Assembly: GCA_031732875.1 (NCBI GenBank)
Contig: JAVMKL010000097.1
Location: forward strand, 1 to 5,923
From: JAVMKJ01 sp031732875
GTDB taxonomy: Bacteria; Pseudomonadota; Gammaproteobacteria; Competibacterales; Competibacteraceae
Direction of reading: 5' to 3'
DNA: 5,923 nt
A program made the translations under genes and the position numbers. How positions within the stretch are numbered: position 1 is the first letter of the stretch; every line of letters begins with the position of its first letter. The notes below the pieces were generated by a model, which made no database searches, was not told the DNA's origin, and saw only the letters and a list, made by a program, of their open reading frames with translations. Below, in pieces: positions 1 to 5,883 of this stretch.

Positions 1-1157
1 AAAAAGGTGAAGCGAAAGTGGTCGTCCTGTTCCCAGAACCAGTCCGAGGCCATGGCCGAAAGATCGCGAAACCGCGTTTCGCTGGCAACAAGCGCCTGTT
101 CGCGCTGGCGAATGGCAAGGGCCATGCGCTGCAGATCGTCAGCCAGGTCGGCGAATTCCGCGATGTGGGAAGTCGGCCACGGGTGGTCGTAATCGCCGTC
201 GGCGATCGCATGAGCTTGTTCGGCGTAGCGAGCAAAGCGCTCCGAAAAATTGCGTGCCAGCGTCCAACCGGCCAGGGTCGCCAGCAGCAGCGCGATTCCC
301 AGTCCGGTGGCAGTCACCCCCAGTACGGTCGCGACCGGTCGGAACACCTCGCGTTGGGGTTGGGCGACCAGGACGATCCAATCGACCGGCTGGACCCCGG
401 TCGCGGTTCCGATGAGTGCTTCGCCTTCGAATTCGAAGCGTTGAGTCACGAGCTGGCCTCGCAGGGCGTCGCTGATAATCGGCAGATGGCTTAAATTGAG
501 TTGCTGGCCGTTAAGAGCGCGTTCGGAATGGACGATGATCTGGCCGCGATGGTCGAGAATCAGCGCGACCAGGTCCGATCTGCCGGGCAGATCGGTCAGG
601 AAGGCGGCCAGCGGTTCGATGGCGATCTCGCCAACGATCACCTGATCGCTCGTGGGAACCGCCAGGGCCACCGCCAACCGGCCGGTCACGGCCGACAGGA
701 AAACCGACGACCAGACCGTTTCCTGGCGCTCGCGCGCCTCACGCAGAAAATCCCGCCGCGATAAATCCAGACCGATCAAATCCTGGCGCCGGCCACGTTG
801 AGCTTCGGGCAGGCCGACGGAATGGACCGAATCGGCGGCGTCGACTAGGTAGATCGCCTCAAAAACTCCGCCGGTGCCGACGTGCGCGTCCAGTGGATCG
901 AACCAGTAGGGAGGAGGCCGGTAGCCCAGGTTGCGGCGCAGTCCGGCCACCGCATCGAGCTGGCGCCGGACGCCGCGCAGATAGGTCTCGATCTGGCCGG
1001 ACACGGCGCGCGCAAGAGCCTGTTGGCGCACCTCAAGATCGGCGCGAATCTGTGGAACCAGCCATAACCACACCAGCGCGGCGACGATGGCGAGAGGCAA
1101 CGCCGCCACCCACGCAATGCGCAGCGCCAGCCACCGCCGGAGCGGTTGCGCCCGCAT
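1..1157 (-). CDS. Membrane sensor protein with Cache-like periplasmic domain, HAMP-like segment and start of PAS domain (C-terminus beyond window)
   Basis: Partial gene: 385 codons are visible and the frame is open to the window edge. My reading of the minus strand gives MRAQPLRRWLALRIAWVAAL at the N-terminus. Residues about 11-34 form a first membrane helix. About 40-270 form an extracytoplasmic domain resembling a double Cache fold, with strand motifs such as VFEAIYLVD (98-106) and LVALILDHRGQIIVHS (196-211). A second helix lies at about 276-298. It is followed by a HAMP-like linker with AIADGDYDHPW (317-327), a short coiled stretch, and the beginning of a PAS domain (RFRDLSAMASDWFWEQD, 362-378). 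This layout is typical of sensor histidine kinases and diguanylate cyclases or phosphodiesterases, but the output module is off the window, so the enzymatic activity is unknown. The start ATG lies 4 bases after the stop of the binding-protein gene, with AGGA about 12 bases upstream. The two genes are almost certainly co-transcribed, and the binding protein may present a ligand to this sensor. Confidence 0.85.
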   Translation of the reverse strand, partial: MRAQPLRRWLALRIAWVAALPLAIVAALVWLWLVPQIRADLEVRQQALARAVSGQIETYLRGVRRQLDAVAGLRRNLGYRPPPYWFDPLDAHVGTGGVFEAIYLVDAADSVHSVGLPEAQRGRRQDLIGLDLSRRDFLREARERQETVWSSVFLSAVTGRLAVALAVPTSDQVIVGEIAIEPLAAFLTDLPGRSDLVALILDHRGQIIVHSERALNGQQLNLSHLPIISDALRGQLVTQRFEFEGEALIGTATGVQPVDWIVLVAQPQREVFRPVATVLGVTATGLGIALLLATLAGWTLARNFSERFARYAEQAHAIADGDYDHPWPTSHIAEFADLADDLQRMALAIRQREQALVASETRFRDLSAMASDWFWEQDDHFRFTF

Positions 1158-1161
1158 GGCG

Positions 1162-2298
1162 TCAATCGATCCTGACGAACTGACCGTCGCGCACGACGGT
1201 GATGAACGCCGCACGCTTCGTATCGCCGTAATCGTCGAAATCCAGAGGTTGTTGGACTCCTTCAAATCGGCGCATCGCCAGCAGGACCTCCTTGAGATCC
1301 TGCCCGGACCGGCGCCTGGCAAGCGCATCCAGCACTACATTGGTGGCGTCGAGCGCGGCCGTGCCGCCGAAGCCTGGTTCCTGGCCGAAACGGTCTCGAT
1401 ACCGCTGGCGAAACACGCGATAGGCGGGCGTGTTATTGTCGCGATCGAAGAGTTGCGTGGCTGTTACGCCTTCCACCGCCTTGCCGCCCAGTTCCACCAG
1501 TCGCTCGGTCGCTCCCCATTCGGCTATCGTGATCGGTATGCGAGGGTCGAGCTTGCGGATTTGTTGGCATAACAGCGCGGAATCCACCGAGTTGGCGACG
1601 ATCAATACCCCATCGGGTTGGGTCGCGAGCAGTGCGGTGGCGATCGGCAGGAAGAGGGTATCGCCTCCTGATTTGAAACCGAACGCCTGAGTGATCGCGC
1701 CCCCACCCTGGACGAACGTATCGCGAAAGTCATTAAGCCAGTTTTCCGTATAGGATTGATTGGTCAGGTCGTAGGCGACCGCCATCCGTCGAGGACCTTG
1801 CGAGTTCAATTGGTAGCGCGCATTTTTCGTTGCGGTTTCGTGGGTGGATGACACGGCACGGAAGAAGTAGTCGTCACGACCGGACAACTCAGTGGTGGTC
1901 ACGGTAGGGCTTACGAGCAGGACTTTCGCCTCATTCGCGATTGGAAGCATGCGCATTGCCATGGCGCTGGTCATGGGCCCAACGATGGCGACGACGCCAC
2001 GCGCGATCAGTTCTCGGGTCACCCGCTCGGCCACTTCCGGGTTTTGCTCGTCGTCCCTGACGATCAGCTCCAATTGGCGTCCCGCCACGCCGCCGGCCTG
2101 GTTGTGTAATTCCACGGCAAGCTGAGTGCCGTTGCGTCCGGCGACGCCAAGGTCGGCAACCCGCCCGGAAATGCCCCCCACGAAGCCGATCCGGATGGGG
2201 TCCGGCGGGGAGCAGCAAACGACCAGCGCGACCAGGATCGCGAGCGACCCCGCTCCGGTCCCCGGGTACCACCGTTCGACGCTTGTCATGCCGCTCAT
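1162..2298 (-). CDS. LivK-type periplasmic substrate-binding protein (Peripla_BP_6 family)
   Basis: The product has 378 residues, a normal length for the branched-chain amino acid/amide binding-protein family. An N-terminal hydrophobic stretch (about 18-28) ends in Cys28-Cys29. It could be a signal peptide with an atypical lipobox (LVVC-C), giving either a lipoprotein or a cleaved periplasmic protein. The mature part starts with IRIGFVGGISGRVADLG. It then shows family hallmarks: NGTQLAVELHNQAGGVAGRQ, LIVRDDEQNPEVAERV, a VVAIVGPMTSAMA segment and the late GFGGTAALDATNVVLDAL. These belong to the two-lobed type I binding fold used for amino acids, amides and related small ligands. The exact ligand cannot be read from the sequence. 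No permease or ATP-binding subunit is adjacent. The immediate downstream gene is a membrane sensor, so a role as a ligand-loaded input to signalling is a reasonable inference. A second ATG lies at 2289, but the Shine-Dalgarno sequence favours the start at 2298. Confidence 0.9.
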   Translation of the reverse strand: MSGMTSVERWYPGTGAGSLAILVALVVCCSPPDPIRIGFVGGISGRVADLGVAGRNGTQLAVELHNQAGGVAGRQLELIVRDDEQNPEVAERVTRELIARGVVAIVGPMTSAMAMRMLPIANEAKVLLVSPTVTTTELSGRDDYFFRAVSSTHETATKNARYQLNSQGPRRMAVAYDLTNQSYTENWLNDFRDTFVQGGGAITQAFGFKSGGDTLFLPIATALLATQPDGVLIVANSVDSALLCQQIRKLDPRIPITIAEWGATERLVELGGKAVEGVTATQLFDRDNNTPAYRVFRQRYRDRFGQEPGFGGTAALDATNVVLDALARRRSGQDLKEVLLAMRRFEGVQQPLDFDDYGDTKRAAFITVVRDGQFVRID

Positions 2299-2305
2299 GG
2301 TCCAG

Positions 2306-2310
2306 CCTCC
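2306..2310 (-). promoter_or_regulatory. Ribosome binding site of the substrate-binding protein gene
   Basis: The minus strand reads GGAGG followed by 7 bases and the ATG ending at 2298. This near-ideal spacing decides for that start over the in-frame ATG three codons further on. The GGAGG overlaps a very short inverted repeat (GCCTC at 2305-2309, GAGGC at 2312-2316 on the plus strand). In RNA this could give only a weak 4-bp stem, so control by sequestration is a remote possibility. Confidence 0.7.
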
Positions 2311-2326
2311 AGAGGCAGCTTCATCT

Positions 2327-2361
2327 TTACAGTTGCTTCGATTTGATTATCCAACGCATGT
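2327..2361 (-). promoter_or_regulatory. Weak candidate promoter for the binding-protein/sensor pair
   Basis: In the 106-base gap between the kinase stop and the binding-protein start, the minus strand carries TTGGAT, a 17-base spacer and TGTAAA. The matches to the sigma-70 consensus are 3/6 and 4/6, so this is a weak call. This gap is also the most AT-rich stretch near the gene. No hairpin followed by a T-run is visible, so read-through from the upstream kinase gene is equally possible. The coordinates cover the approximate span of both hexamers. Confidence 0.25.
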
Positions 2362-2404
2362 CATTTCTTTGCCACATCGACGCCGGCCTTCCGGGAGGAA
2401 TCTG

Positions 2405-3247
2405 TCAAAGCAGGCGTCGAACCGCCAGCGCAGGCAGGCCGGAGGTCGCCCAGAGAGTGGCCTCGGTACCAAACCGGACCGCCAGGGCGAGCGCATCCGG
2501 CATCAGTCGGCCATCGAGCAGGGCATGCAGCAGACCGGCGACGAAGGCATCGCCGGCGCCGGTGGTATCCACCGGCTGGGCGGGCGCGGCGGACGCCTCC
2601 AGCCGTTCGCCTTGGGAGCAGGCACGGGCGCCGGCCGCCCCGGCGGTGATCACCACCCAGCGCAGGATTTCACCGGCGACCTCGCGCCCCAGCGCCCAGG
2701 GCTCGCGGCAAACATCGGGCACCAGGTCGGAGGCCGAGGCGACCAGGATGTGCGCCGGCTGCGAGCCCGGTTCGACCGGCGGCAGGTGCGCGACCACCAG
2801 CGCGGTCGCCGCCTTCGCCGCCAGCAACGGCGCCAGATCGCGGCGCCGGCTGCGCACGTAAATCGCCTCGGCCGGCAGATCCAGCAATCGATCCGGCGGC
2901 GCGTCCTCCTCGCAACGGGTCACGTTCACGACCGTTCGTTCGCCACCGGGATCGACGAGTACGAGCGAACGCGTCGTCGGGCGGTCCAGCCGCGCGATCT
3001 GGGCGATGTCGACCCCGGCGGTGGCAAGTTCGGCCAGCAGGACGTCTCCGGCGGCATCCTGACCGACGGCGGCCAGCAGTGTGACCGCATGGCCGGCCGC
3101 AGCCAGCGCGACCGCCGTGTTGGCGCCGCCACCGCCGAGTCGTGCCCCCGGCATGACCCCGTTCAGGTGCGCGCCGGGCCGGAGTGGCTCGGCCAGCAAC
3201 GCCACCTCGTCGCGCGCCACCGCGCCGATCACCACGATTCGGGCCAA
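2405..3247 (-). CDS. PfkB/ribokinase-family carbohydrate or nucleoside kinase
   Basis: This is a cytosolic ATP-dependent kinase of a sugar, nucleoside or similar alcohol; the substrate is not identifiable. With a TTG start the product has 280 residues, slightly short for the family (about 300). It begins ARIVVIGAVARDEV, the usual first beta strand. The substrate-side glycine motif is GARLGGGGANTAVALAAAG (35-52). The C-terminal signature PVDTTGAGDAFVAGLLHALL (225-244) contains the anion hole GAGD, with Asp233 as predicted catalytic base. VVITAGAAGARA (198-209) matches the nucleotide-side strand. The frame stays open upstream to an ATG at 3355. That extension would translate across two of the 18-bp palindromes and encode low-quality residues, whereas GGAGAG lies 8 bases before the TTG at 3247. 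I therefore chose the TTG. The gene follows parB across the palindrome array and may be a cargo gene rather than part of partition. No clear promoter of its own is visible. Confidence 0.88.
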   Translation of the reverse strand: MARIVVIGAVARDEVALLAEPLRPGAHLNGVMPGARLGGGGANTAVALAAAGHAVTLLAAVGQDAAGDVLLAELATAGVDIAQIARLDRPTTRSLVLVDPGGERTVVNVTRCEEDAPPDRLLDLPAEAIYVRSRRRDLAPLLAAKAATALVVAHLPPVEPGSQPAHILVASASDLVPDVCREPWALGREVAGEILRWVVITAGAAGARACSQGERLEASAAPAQPVDTTGAGDAFVAGLLHALLDGRLMPDALALAVRFGTEATLWATSGLPALAVRRLL

Positions 3248-3255
3248 CTTGAGGT

Positions 3256-3261
3256 CTCTCC
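3256..3261 (-). promoter_or_regulatory. Ribosome binding site supporting a TTG start for the kinase
   Basis: GGAGAG on the minus strand is separated by 8 bases from TTG (3247-3245), which is in frame with the PfkB protein and placed exactly where the family's first beta strand begins. An ATG at 3270 is out of frame. The in-frame ATG at 3355 would force translation through the repeat array. Confidence 0.65.
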
Positions 3262-3285
3262 AGAGGTCATGCCGATGAGTGCTCG

Positions 3286-3303
3286 ATTTTCCGTACGGAA
3301 AAT
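3286..3303. repeat. Candidate parS palindrome, copy 1
   Basis: Perfect 18-bp palindrome ATTTTCCGTACGGAAAAT, 9-bp arms with no spacer. It is identical to two further copies centred exactly 71 and 142 bp to the right. It is followed on the plus strand by GCAATCCACCGGC, which is nearly repeated after copy 2. The site lies between parB and the kinase gene, where type Ia partition systems usually keep their centromere. Binding by the ParB encoded here is inferred, not shown. Confidence 0.75.
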
Positions 3304-3356
3304 GCAATCCACCGGCACCGGATTGGATGTCCGGGTAATTTTGCCAGCCAAACAAA

Positions 3357-3374
3357 ATTTTCCGTACGGAAAAT
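3357..3374. repeat. Candidate parS palindrome, copy 2
   Basis: Identical 18-bp perfect palindrome, the middle member of the array. It is separated by 53 bases from each neighbour. It is followed by GCAATCCGCCGGC, matching the flank of copy 1 at 12 of 13 positions, so copies 1 and 2 share a 31-base unit with a single difference. Confidence 0.75.
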
Positions 3375-3427
3375 GCAATCCGCCGGCGCAGGGGGCGATC
3401 CTTGAGCCATCATGCCGGTCCCGCCAG

Positions 3428-3445
3428 ATTTTCCGTACGGAAAAT
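3428..3445. repeat. Candidate parS palindrome, copy 3
   Basis: Identical 18-bp perfect palindrome, the member nearest parB. It ends 11 bases beyond the parB stop codon. Its right flank (GCGCTGGCC) does not keep the conserved flank of copies 1 and 2. Selection therefore seems to act on the palindrome itself rather than on a longer duplicated block. Confidence 0.75.
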
Positions 3446-3456
3446 GCGCTGGCCAG

Positions 3457-4524
3457 TCAGTCCGACCGAGTGTCCGCTTGTTCGACCAGAGCCTGCAACT
3501 GGTTCAGGAACCGTTCGTCGTCCAACAGCGCGCGCAGTCGTCCCGCAAACGACACCACCGCATGCCGTTGCGAGAGGTTCACCGTAAACAGCGCCTGCCC
3601 GGAGGAAGAAACGAAGCGGCGCGGCGGCGACCGGCCGGCGGGAGGCGTATCGGTGTCCGCCGCCGCCGGCGCGCGCGACAAATATCTCCGGAATTGCTTG
3701 GGATCGGCCGCCAATTGTTCCAGTTGCCGGCCAGCGATTTCTCCCGCTTCAACCCGGGGAAGCAAGGCCGCGACCTGCTCCTGAAAGCCCTTGCCGCACA
3801 AGCTGGCCAGGAGGTAGCCCGTGGTCAGGGGGAGGGCGGCGATATCCCGGCAGGCGGCCACCACGGCCTCGGGCAACTTGGCGAATCCCAGGTACTTGGA
3901 CATCTGGGTATTACTCAACCCCATCGCCGCGGCCAGTTCGCCCTTGGAGGCGAACAAGCCCTCTTCGAGGGCGCGCTGGTAGCGTTTGGACTGAGTGTAG
4001 TCCGAAAGACCTCTGCGCAGATCGTTTTCGACCACCATGATCGCAAAGGCCGCCCGATCGCTCAGATCCGGCCGGATATCCACCAGCAGGGATTGCCGCG
4101 CCTGCAGCGCCGCGCGCCAGCGCACGCAGCCGGCGATGATTTCATAGCGGATCTCGGGCCGATCCGGATCGCGAACGGGACGGACGATGGCGGGCGCCAC
4201 TTGTCCGTCGCGCTCGATGGACCGCGCCAGTTCGTCCGTATGCGGAGCTTCCGAATCCGGCCGGTCGGCCCAGCACCAGGGGGCGCACAATTCGGGGTCG
4301 ATCCAGCGATACCCCTTGGTGGGATACACGGTGGGACGTTCCGGAGCGTCGCCGGAACGCGTGCCCGGCGGTACCGGATCCGCTTGGGTTCCGGCGCCGG
4401 GTTCGCCCGCCCGTTCGAGGGTCTGGAGCGCCTTGACCATGGCGGATTGCCGATCCCGCCCCAGTTTGCCCACCGCGCCCGCTTCGGCATTGCGTCGCCG
4501 GCGCAGGTCTTTGCTATCGCTCAT
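3457..4524 (-). CDS. parB: ParB-family centromere-binding partition protein
   Basis: The product has 355 residues and starts MSDSKDLRRRRNAEAG. ParB binds parS, clamps and spreads on DNA, and stimulates ParA to segregate the replicon. In order it shows a basic, flexible N-terminus that may carry the ParA-activating arginine. An N-terminal ParB/Srx-like domain (about 92-170) follows, with HTDELARSIERDGQVAPAIVRP. Then come GCVRWRA (132-138) at the place of the CTP-binding GERRxRA motif and ENDLRRGLSDY (166-176) at the ENxxR box. A helix-turn-helix spans about 194-217 (KGELAAAMGLSNTQMSKYLG). A Pro/Arg-rich linker (about 285-303) leads to a C-terminal dimerisation-like segment. The Glu and first Arg of the usual CTP motif are replaced, which may mean altered nucleotide handling. 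GAGG lies 6 bases before the ATG, and the start overlaps the parA stop as ATGA, implying translational coupling. The frame is open far upstream inside parA, but those residues are a frame shadow. Confidence 0.92.
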   Translation of the reverse strand: MSDSKDLRRRRNAEAGAVGKLGRDRQSAMVKALQTLERAGEPGAGTQADPVPPGTRSGDAPERPTVYPTKGYRWIDPELCAPWCWADRPDSEAPHTDELARSIERDGQVAPAIVRPVRDPDRPEIRYEIIAGCVRWRAALQARQSLLVDIRPDLSDRAAFAIMVVENDLRRGLSDYTQSKRYQRALEEGLFASKGELAAAMGLSNTQMSKYLGFAKLPEAVVAACRDIAALPLTTGYLLASLCGKGFQEQVAALLPRVEAGEIAGRQLEQLAADPKQFRRYLSRAPAAADTDTPPAGRSPPRRFVSSSGQALFTVNLSQRHAVVSFAGRLRALLDDERFLNQLQALVEQADTRSD

Positions 4525-5750
4525 GCGTCGCCTCGTCGGATTGTGGTAGCGGTTGGGTTGGCGGCCGGGGTTTCGGCCGCCTCGAGTTGCCGCGCCCAGA
4601 CTTGGCGAAAGAGGTCGATGATTTCCCCGTTCACCGCGTTCAAATGAGCCAGGGCGCGCTGGTAGGCTTCGTAAGATCCCTTGGGCTGGTCGATTTCGTA
4701 GACCGTGCCGAGGTCCGCGGCGGACCGTTCGATTTCCACGCTCATGGGCATCGCGTGTTCCAGCACGTATTCCTTCAACAGCATGCGCAGGGCGGCTTCC
4801 GTGTTCTTCGCCTCGCCCGAACCGCTGTGCAGGGTGAGCAGCACCCGAAAGAAATCGAGGGGGCGCGAGAAGCGCGGATCGCGTTTCAAGGCGCTCATGG
4901 TTTGGGCGTAAAGCACCGCCGAACCAAAATCGACCGCGCGGGGAGGGATCGGCAACAGCATCGCGTTGGCCGCCGCCATCGCATTCAGCGTCAGCGATCC
5001 CATGTTGGGGGGACAATCCATGATGATGACATCGTAGTCGCTCTCGACTTGACTCAGTCCATAATCGAGGCGCTGGAACGCCAGCAGATCGAGAAATTCC
5101 TCCTGGTTCTCGCGATGGTCGAGCAGTTTCACTTCGGCATCCTGCAAACCGAGGTTCGCCGGAATCAGCCAGAGTCCCGGGAAATAGGTGGCGCGGATCA
5201 CGCTGCGGATATCCGCCGGATCGTACACCAGCACATCCGCCAGAGTGTCCTCGCGCTGGATATCGATGTCCGGCAGGATGCCGTGCAGCATGGTCAGGGA
5301 CGCCTGAGGGTCCAGATCGATGAGCAGAACGCGCAAGCCATCCAGGGCGCAGCGATGAGCGAGGTGGGTAGCGGTCGTGGTCTTGGCCGACCCGCCCTTG
5401 AAGAACGCGACCGCGCAGCGAATGGCCCGACTCCCGGACGGCCGCCGCCGTCGGATGCCCAGTCGGTCGCGGTAGTGATTGATGCGCTCCAGGTCGTAGG
5501 AACGTTGCCCCCGTTCGTCCTTGGGCGGAATGCCGAGCGGCGGAATTCGGGCGCTGCCCTCGGTTTCCAGCCGCCGAATGTATTGCGGGGTGAACCCCAG
5601 CATGGCCGCCGCCTCCCGGATGGGAAACCGCCGGAGCGATTTATCCTGATGGGGTTGCGTGGCGATGCCGCGCAATTCCTCCAGGAGGTGGCTGCCGGCT
5701 CGGGCAAAGTTTTCCAGAAAACCGGCTGGCTCGGTGATGCCTATGTGCAT
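4521..5750 (-). CDS. parA: ParA-family partition ATPase, type Ia with N-terminal helix-turn-helix
   Basis: The product has 409 residues, typical of type Ia ParA (SopA and P1 ParA, about 390-400), whereas the short type Ib proteins lack the DNA-binding part. Residues about 42-98 form a MerR-like helix-turn-helix region (FPIREAAAMLGFTPQYIRRL, then a YDLERINHYRD stretch). Such domains usually repress their own operon. The ATPase has the deviant Walker A FKGGSAKTTT (117-126; signature Lys118, Lys123), the A' motif LLIDLDPQAS (142-151) and Walker B DVIIMDCPP (240-248). ParA-ATP coats the nucleoid DNA, and ParB bound to parS drives ATP hydrolysis to move the replicon. The gene is first of a two-gene operon and overlaps parB by 4 bases. 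AGAGG lies 7 bases before the ATG. All key residues are present, so it looks functional. Confidence 0.95.
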   Translation of the reverse strand: MHIGITEPAGFLENFARAGSHLLEELRGIATQPHQDKSLRRFPIREAAAMLGFTPQYIRRLETEGSARIPPLGIPPKDERGQRSYDLERINHYRDRLGIRRRRPSGSRAIRCAVAFFKGGSAKTTTATHLAHRCALDGLRVLLIDLDPQASLTMLHGILPDIDIQREDTLADVLVYDPADIRSVIRATYFPGLWLIPANLGLQDAEVKLLDHRENQEEFLDLLAFQRLDYGLSQVESDYDVIIMDCPPNMGSLTLNAMAAANAMLLPIPPRAVDFGSAVLYAQTMSALKRDPRFSRPLDFFRVLLTLHSGSGEAKNTEAALRMLLKEYVLEHAMPMSVEIERSAADLGTVYEIDQPKGSYEAYQRALAHLNAVNGEIIDLFRQVWARQLEAAETPAANPTATTIRRGDA

Positions 5751-5757
5751 GGCCTGA

Positions 5758-5762
5758 CCTCT
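5758..5762 (-). promoter_or_regulatory. Ribosome binding site of parA
   Basis: AGAGG on the minus strand is 7 bases from the parA ATG and abuts the promoter-distal arm of the inverted repeat. Given the predicted promoter, the leader would be only about 18 bases long. Confidence 0.6.
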
Positions 5763-5804
5763 TGTTGCGCCCTTATTATGCGATATCTTGTCGAGCGCGC
5801 AACA
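5763..5804. promoter_or_regulatory. Inverted repeat bracketing the parAB promoter (candidate ParA operator)
   Basis: TGTTGCGC (5763-5770) and its exact reverse complement GCGCAACA (5797-5804) are separated by 26 bases. One arm contains the -35 hexamer. The other covers the predicted transcription start and touches the ribosome binding site, with the -10 between them. Type Ia ParA proteins repress their own promoter through the N-terminal helix-turn-helix. The arrangement fits that role, though binding is inferred. Confidence 0.5.
5775..5802 (-). promoter_or_regulatory. Candidate parAB promoter
   Basis: The minus strand shows TTGCGC (5802-5797), a 16-base spacer and CATAAT (5780-5775). The -10 hexamer matches 5 of 6 consensus bases and the -35 only 3 of 6. 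Transcription would start near 5768, close to the parA start. A weak -35 is compatible with a tightly controlled partition operon. Further upstream, between the promoter and the REP-like hairpin, I see only a minor 5-bp inverted repeat (TCCCG at 5833-5837, CGGGA at 5847-5851). Confidence 0.5.
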
Positions 5805-5883
5805 GCTCGGGAATCGACGAAACTCAAACGCGTCCCGTCAGCCCGGCGGGATAGGCTGCCTGCGTCGGCGGTAACCGTTCGCT

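Larger units (their letters stand above)
3286..3445. other. parS: Putative centromere (parS array) of the parAB operon
   Basis: Three identical 18-bp palindromes are regularly spaced at 71 bp from centre to centre in the 209-base gap between parB and the kinase gene. Perfect conservation inside the palindromes, against divergence in most of the 53-base spacers, points to a protein-binding site. Known type Ia systems place parS just downstream of parB, and ParB dimers bind such palindromes through their helix-turn-helix. The sequence differs from the widespread chromosomal parS (TGTTTCACGTGAAACA), although both have T-rich and A-rich arms around a GC-containing core. An alternative is an operator array for another regulator controlling the kinase gene. 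Confidence 0.7.

Noticed and set aside
845..1165. Short minus-strand frame of 106 codons
   Set aside because: It is an out-of-frame shadow of the membrane sensor gene, whose own frame runs to the window edge.
1742..1750. TTTTCCGTA, matching one half of the 18-bp palindrome
   Set aside because: The other half (TAGGATT) does not match and the site is within the binding-protein coding sequence. A 9-base match is expected by chance at moderate frequency.
3286..3445. The palindromes as intrinsic terminators or as a CRISPR array
   Set aside because: There is no T-run after a GC-rich stem. The three units are perfect palindromes with 53-base spacers, two of which sit beside a shared flank, unlike CRISPR repeats, and no cas gene is present.
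2126..3784. Long open frame on the plus strand (552 codons)
   Set aside because: It is antisense to three recognised genes and the palindrome array. Its Arg/Gln/Gly-rich composition is typical of a GC-rich shadow frame, with no domain visible.
3412..4647. Long open frame on the plus strand (411 codons) antisense to parB
   Set aside because: It is a shadow of the parB codon pattern. The protein shows no recognisable family, while the minus-strand frame encodes a clear ParB.
4525..5016. In-frame N-terminal extension of ParB to 519 residues
   Set aside because: It would overlap the conserved C-terminal half of parA. The residues are low-complexity shadow sequence. The ATG at 4524 has a ribosome binding site and an ATGA overlap typical of parAB.
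5709..5722. GTTTTCCAGAAAAC, an imperfect palindrome resembling the TTTTCC...GGAAAA arms of the candidate parS
   Set aside because: It lies inside parA codons, the centre is shorter and different (CA), and only part of the arms match. Coincidence or codon context is sufficient.
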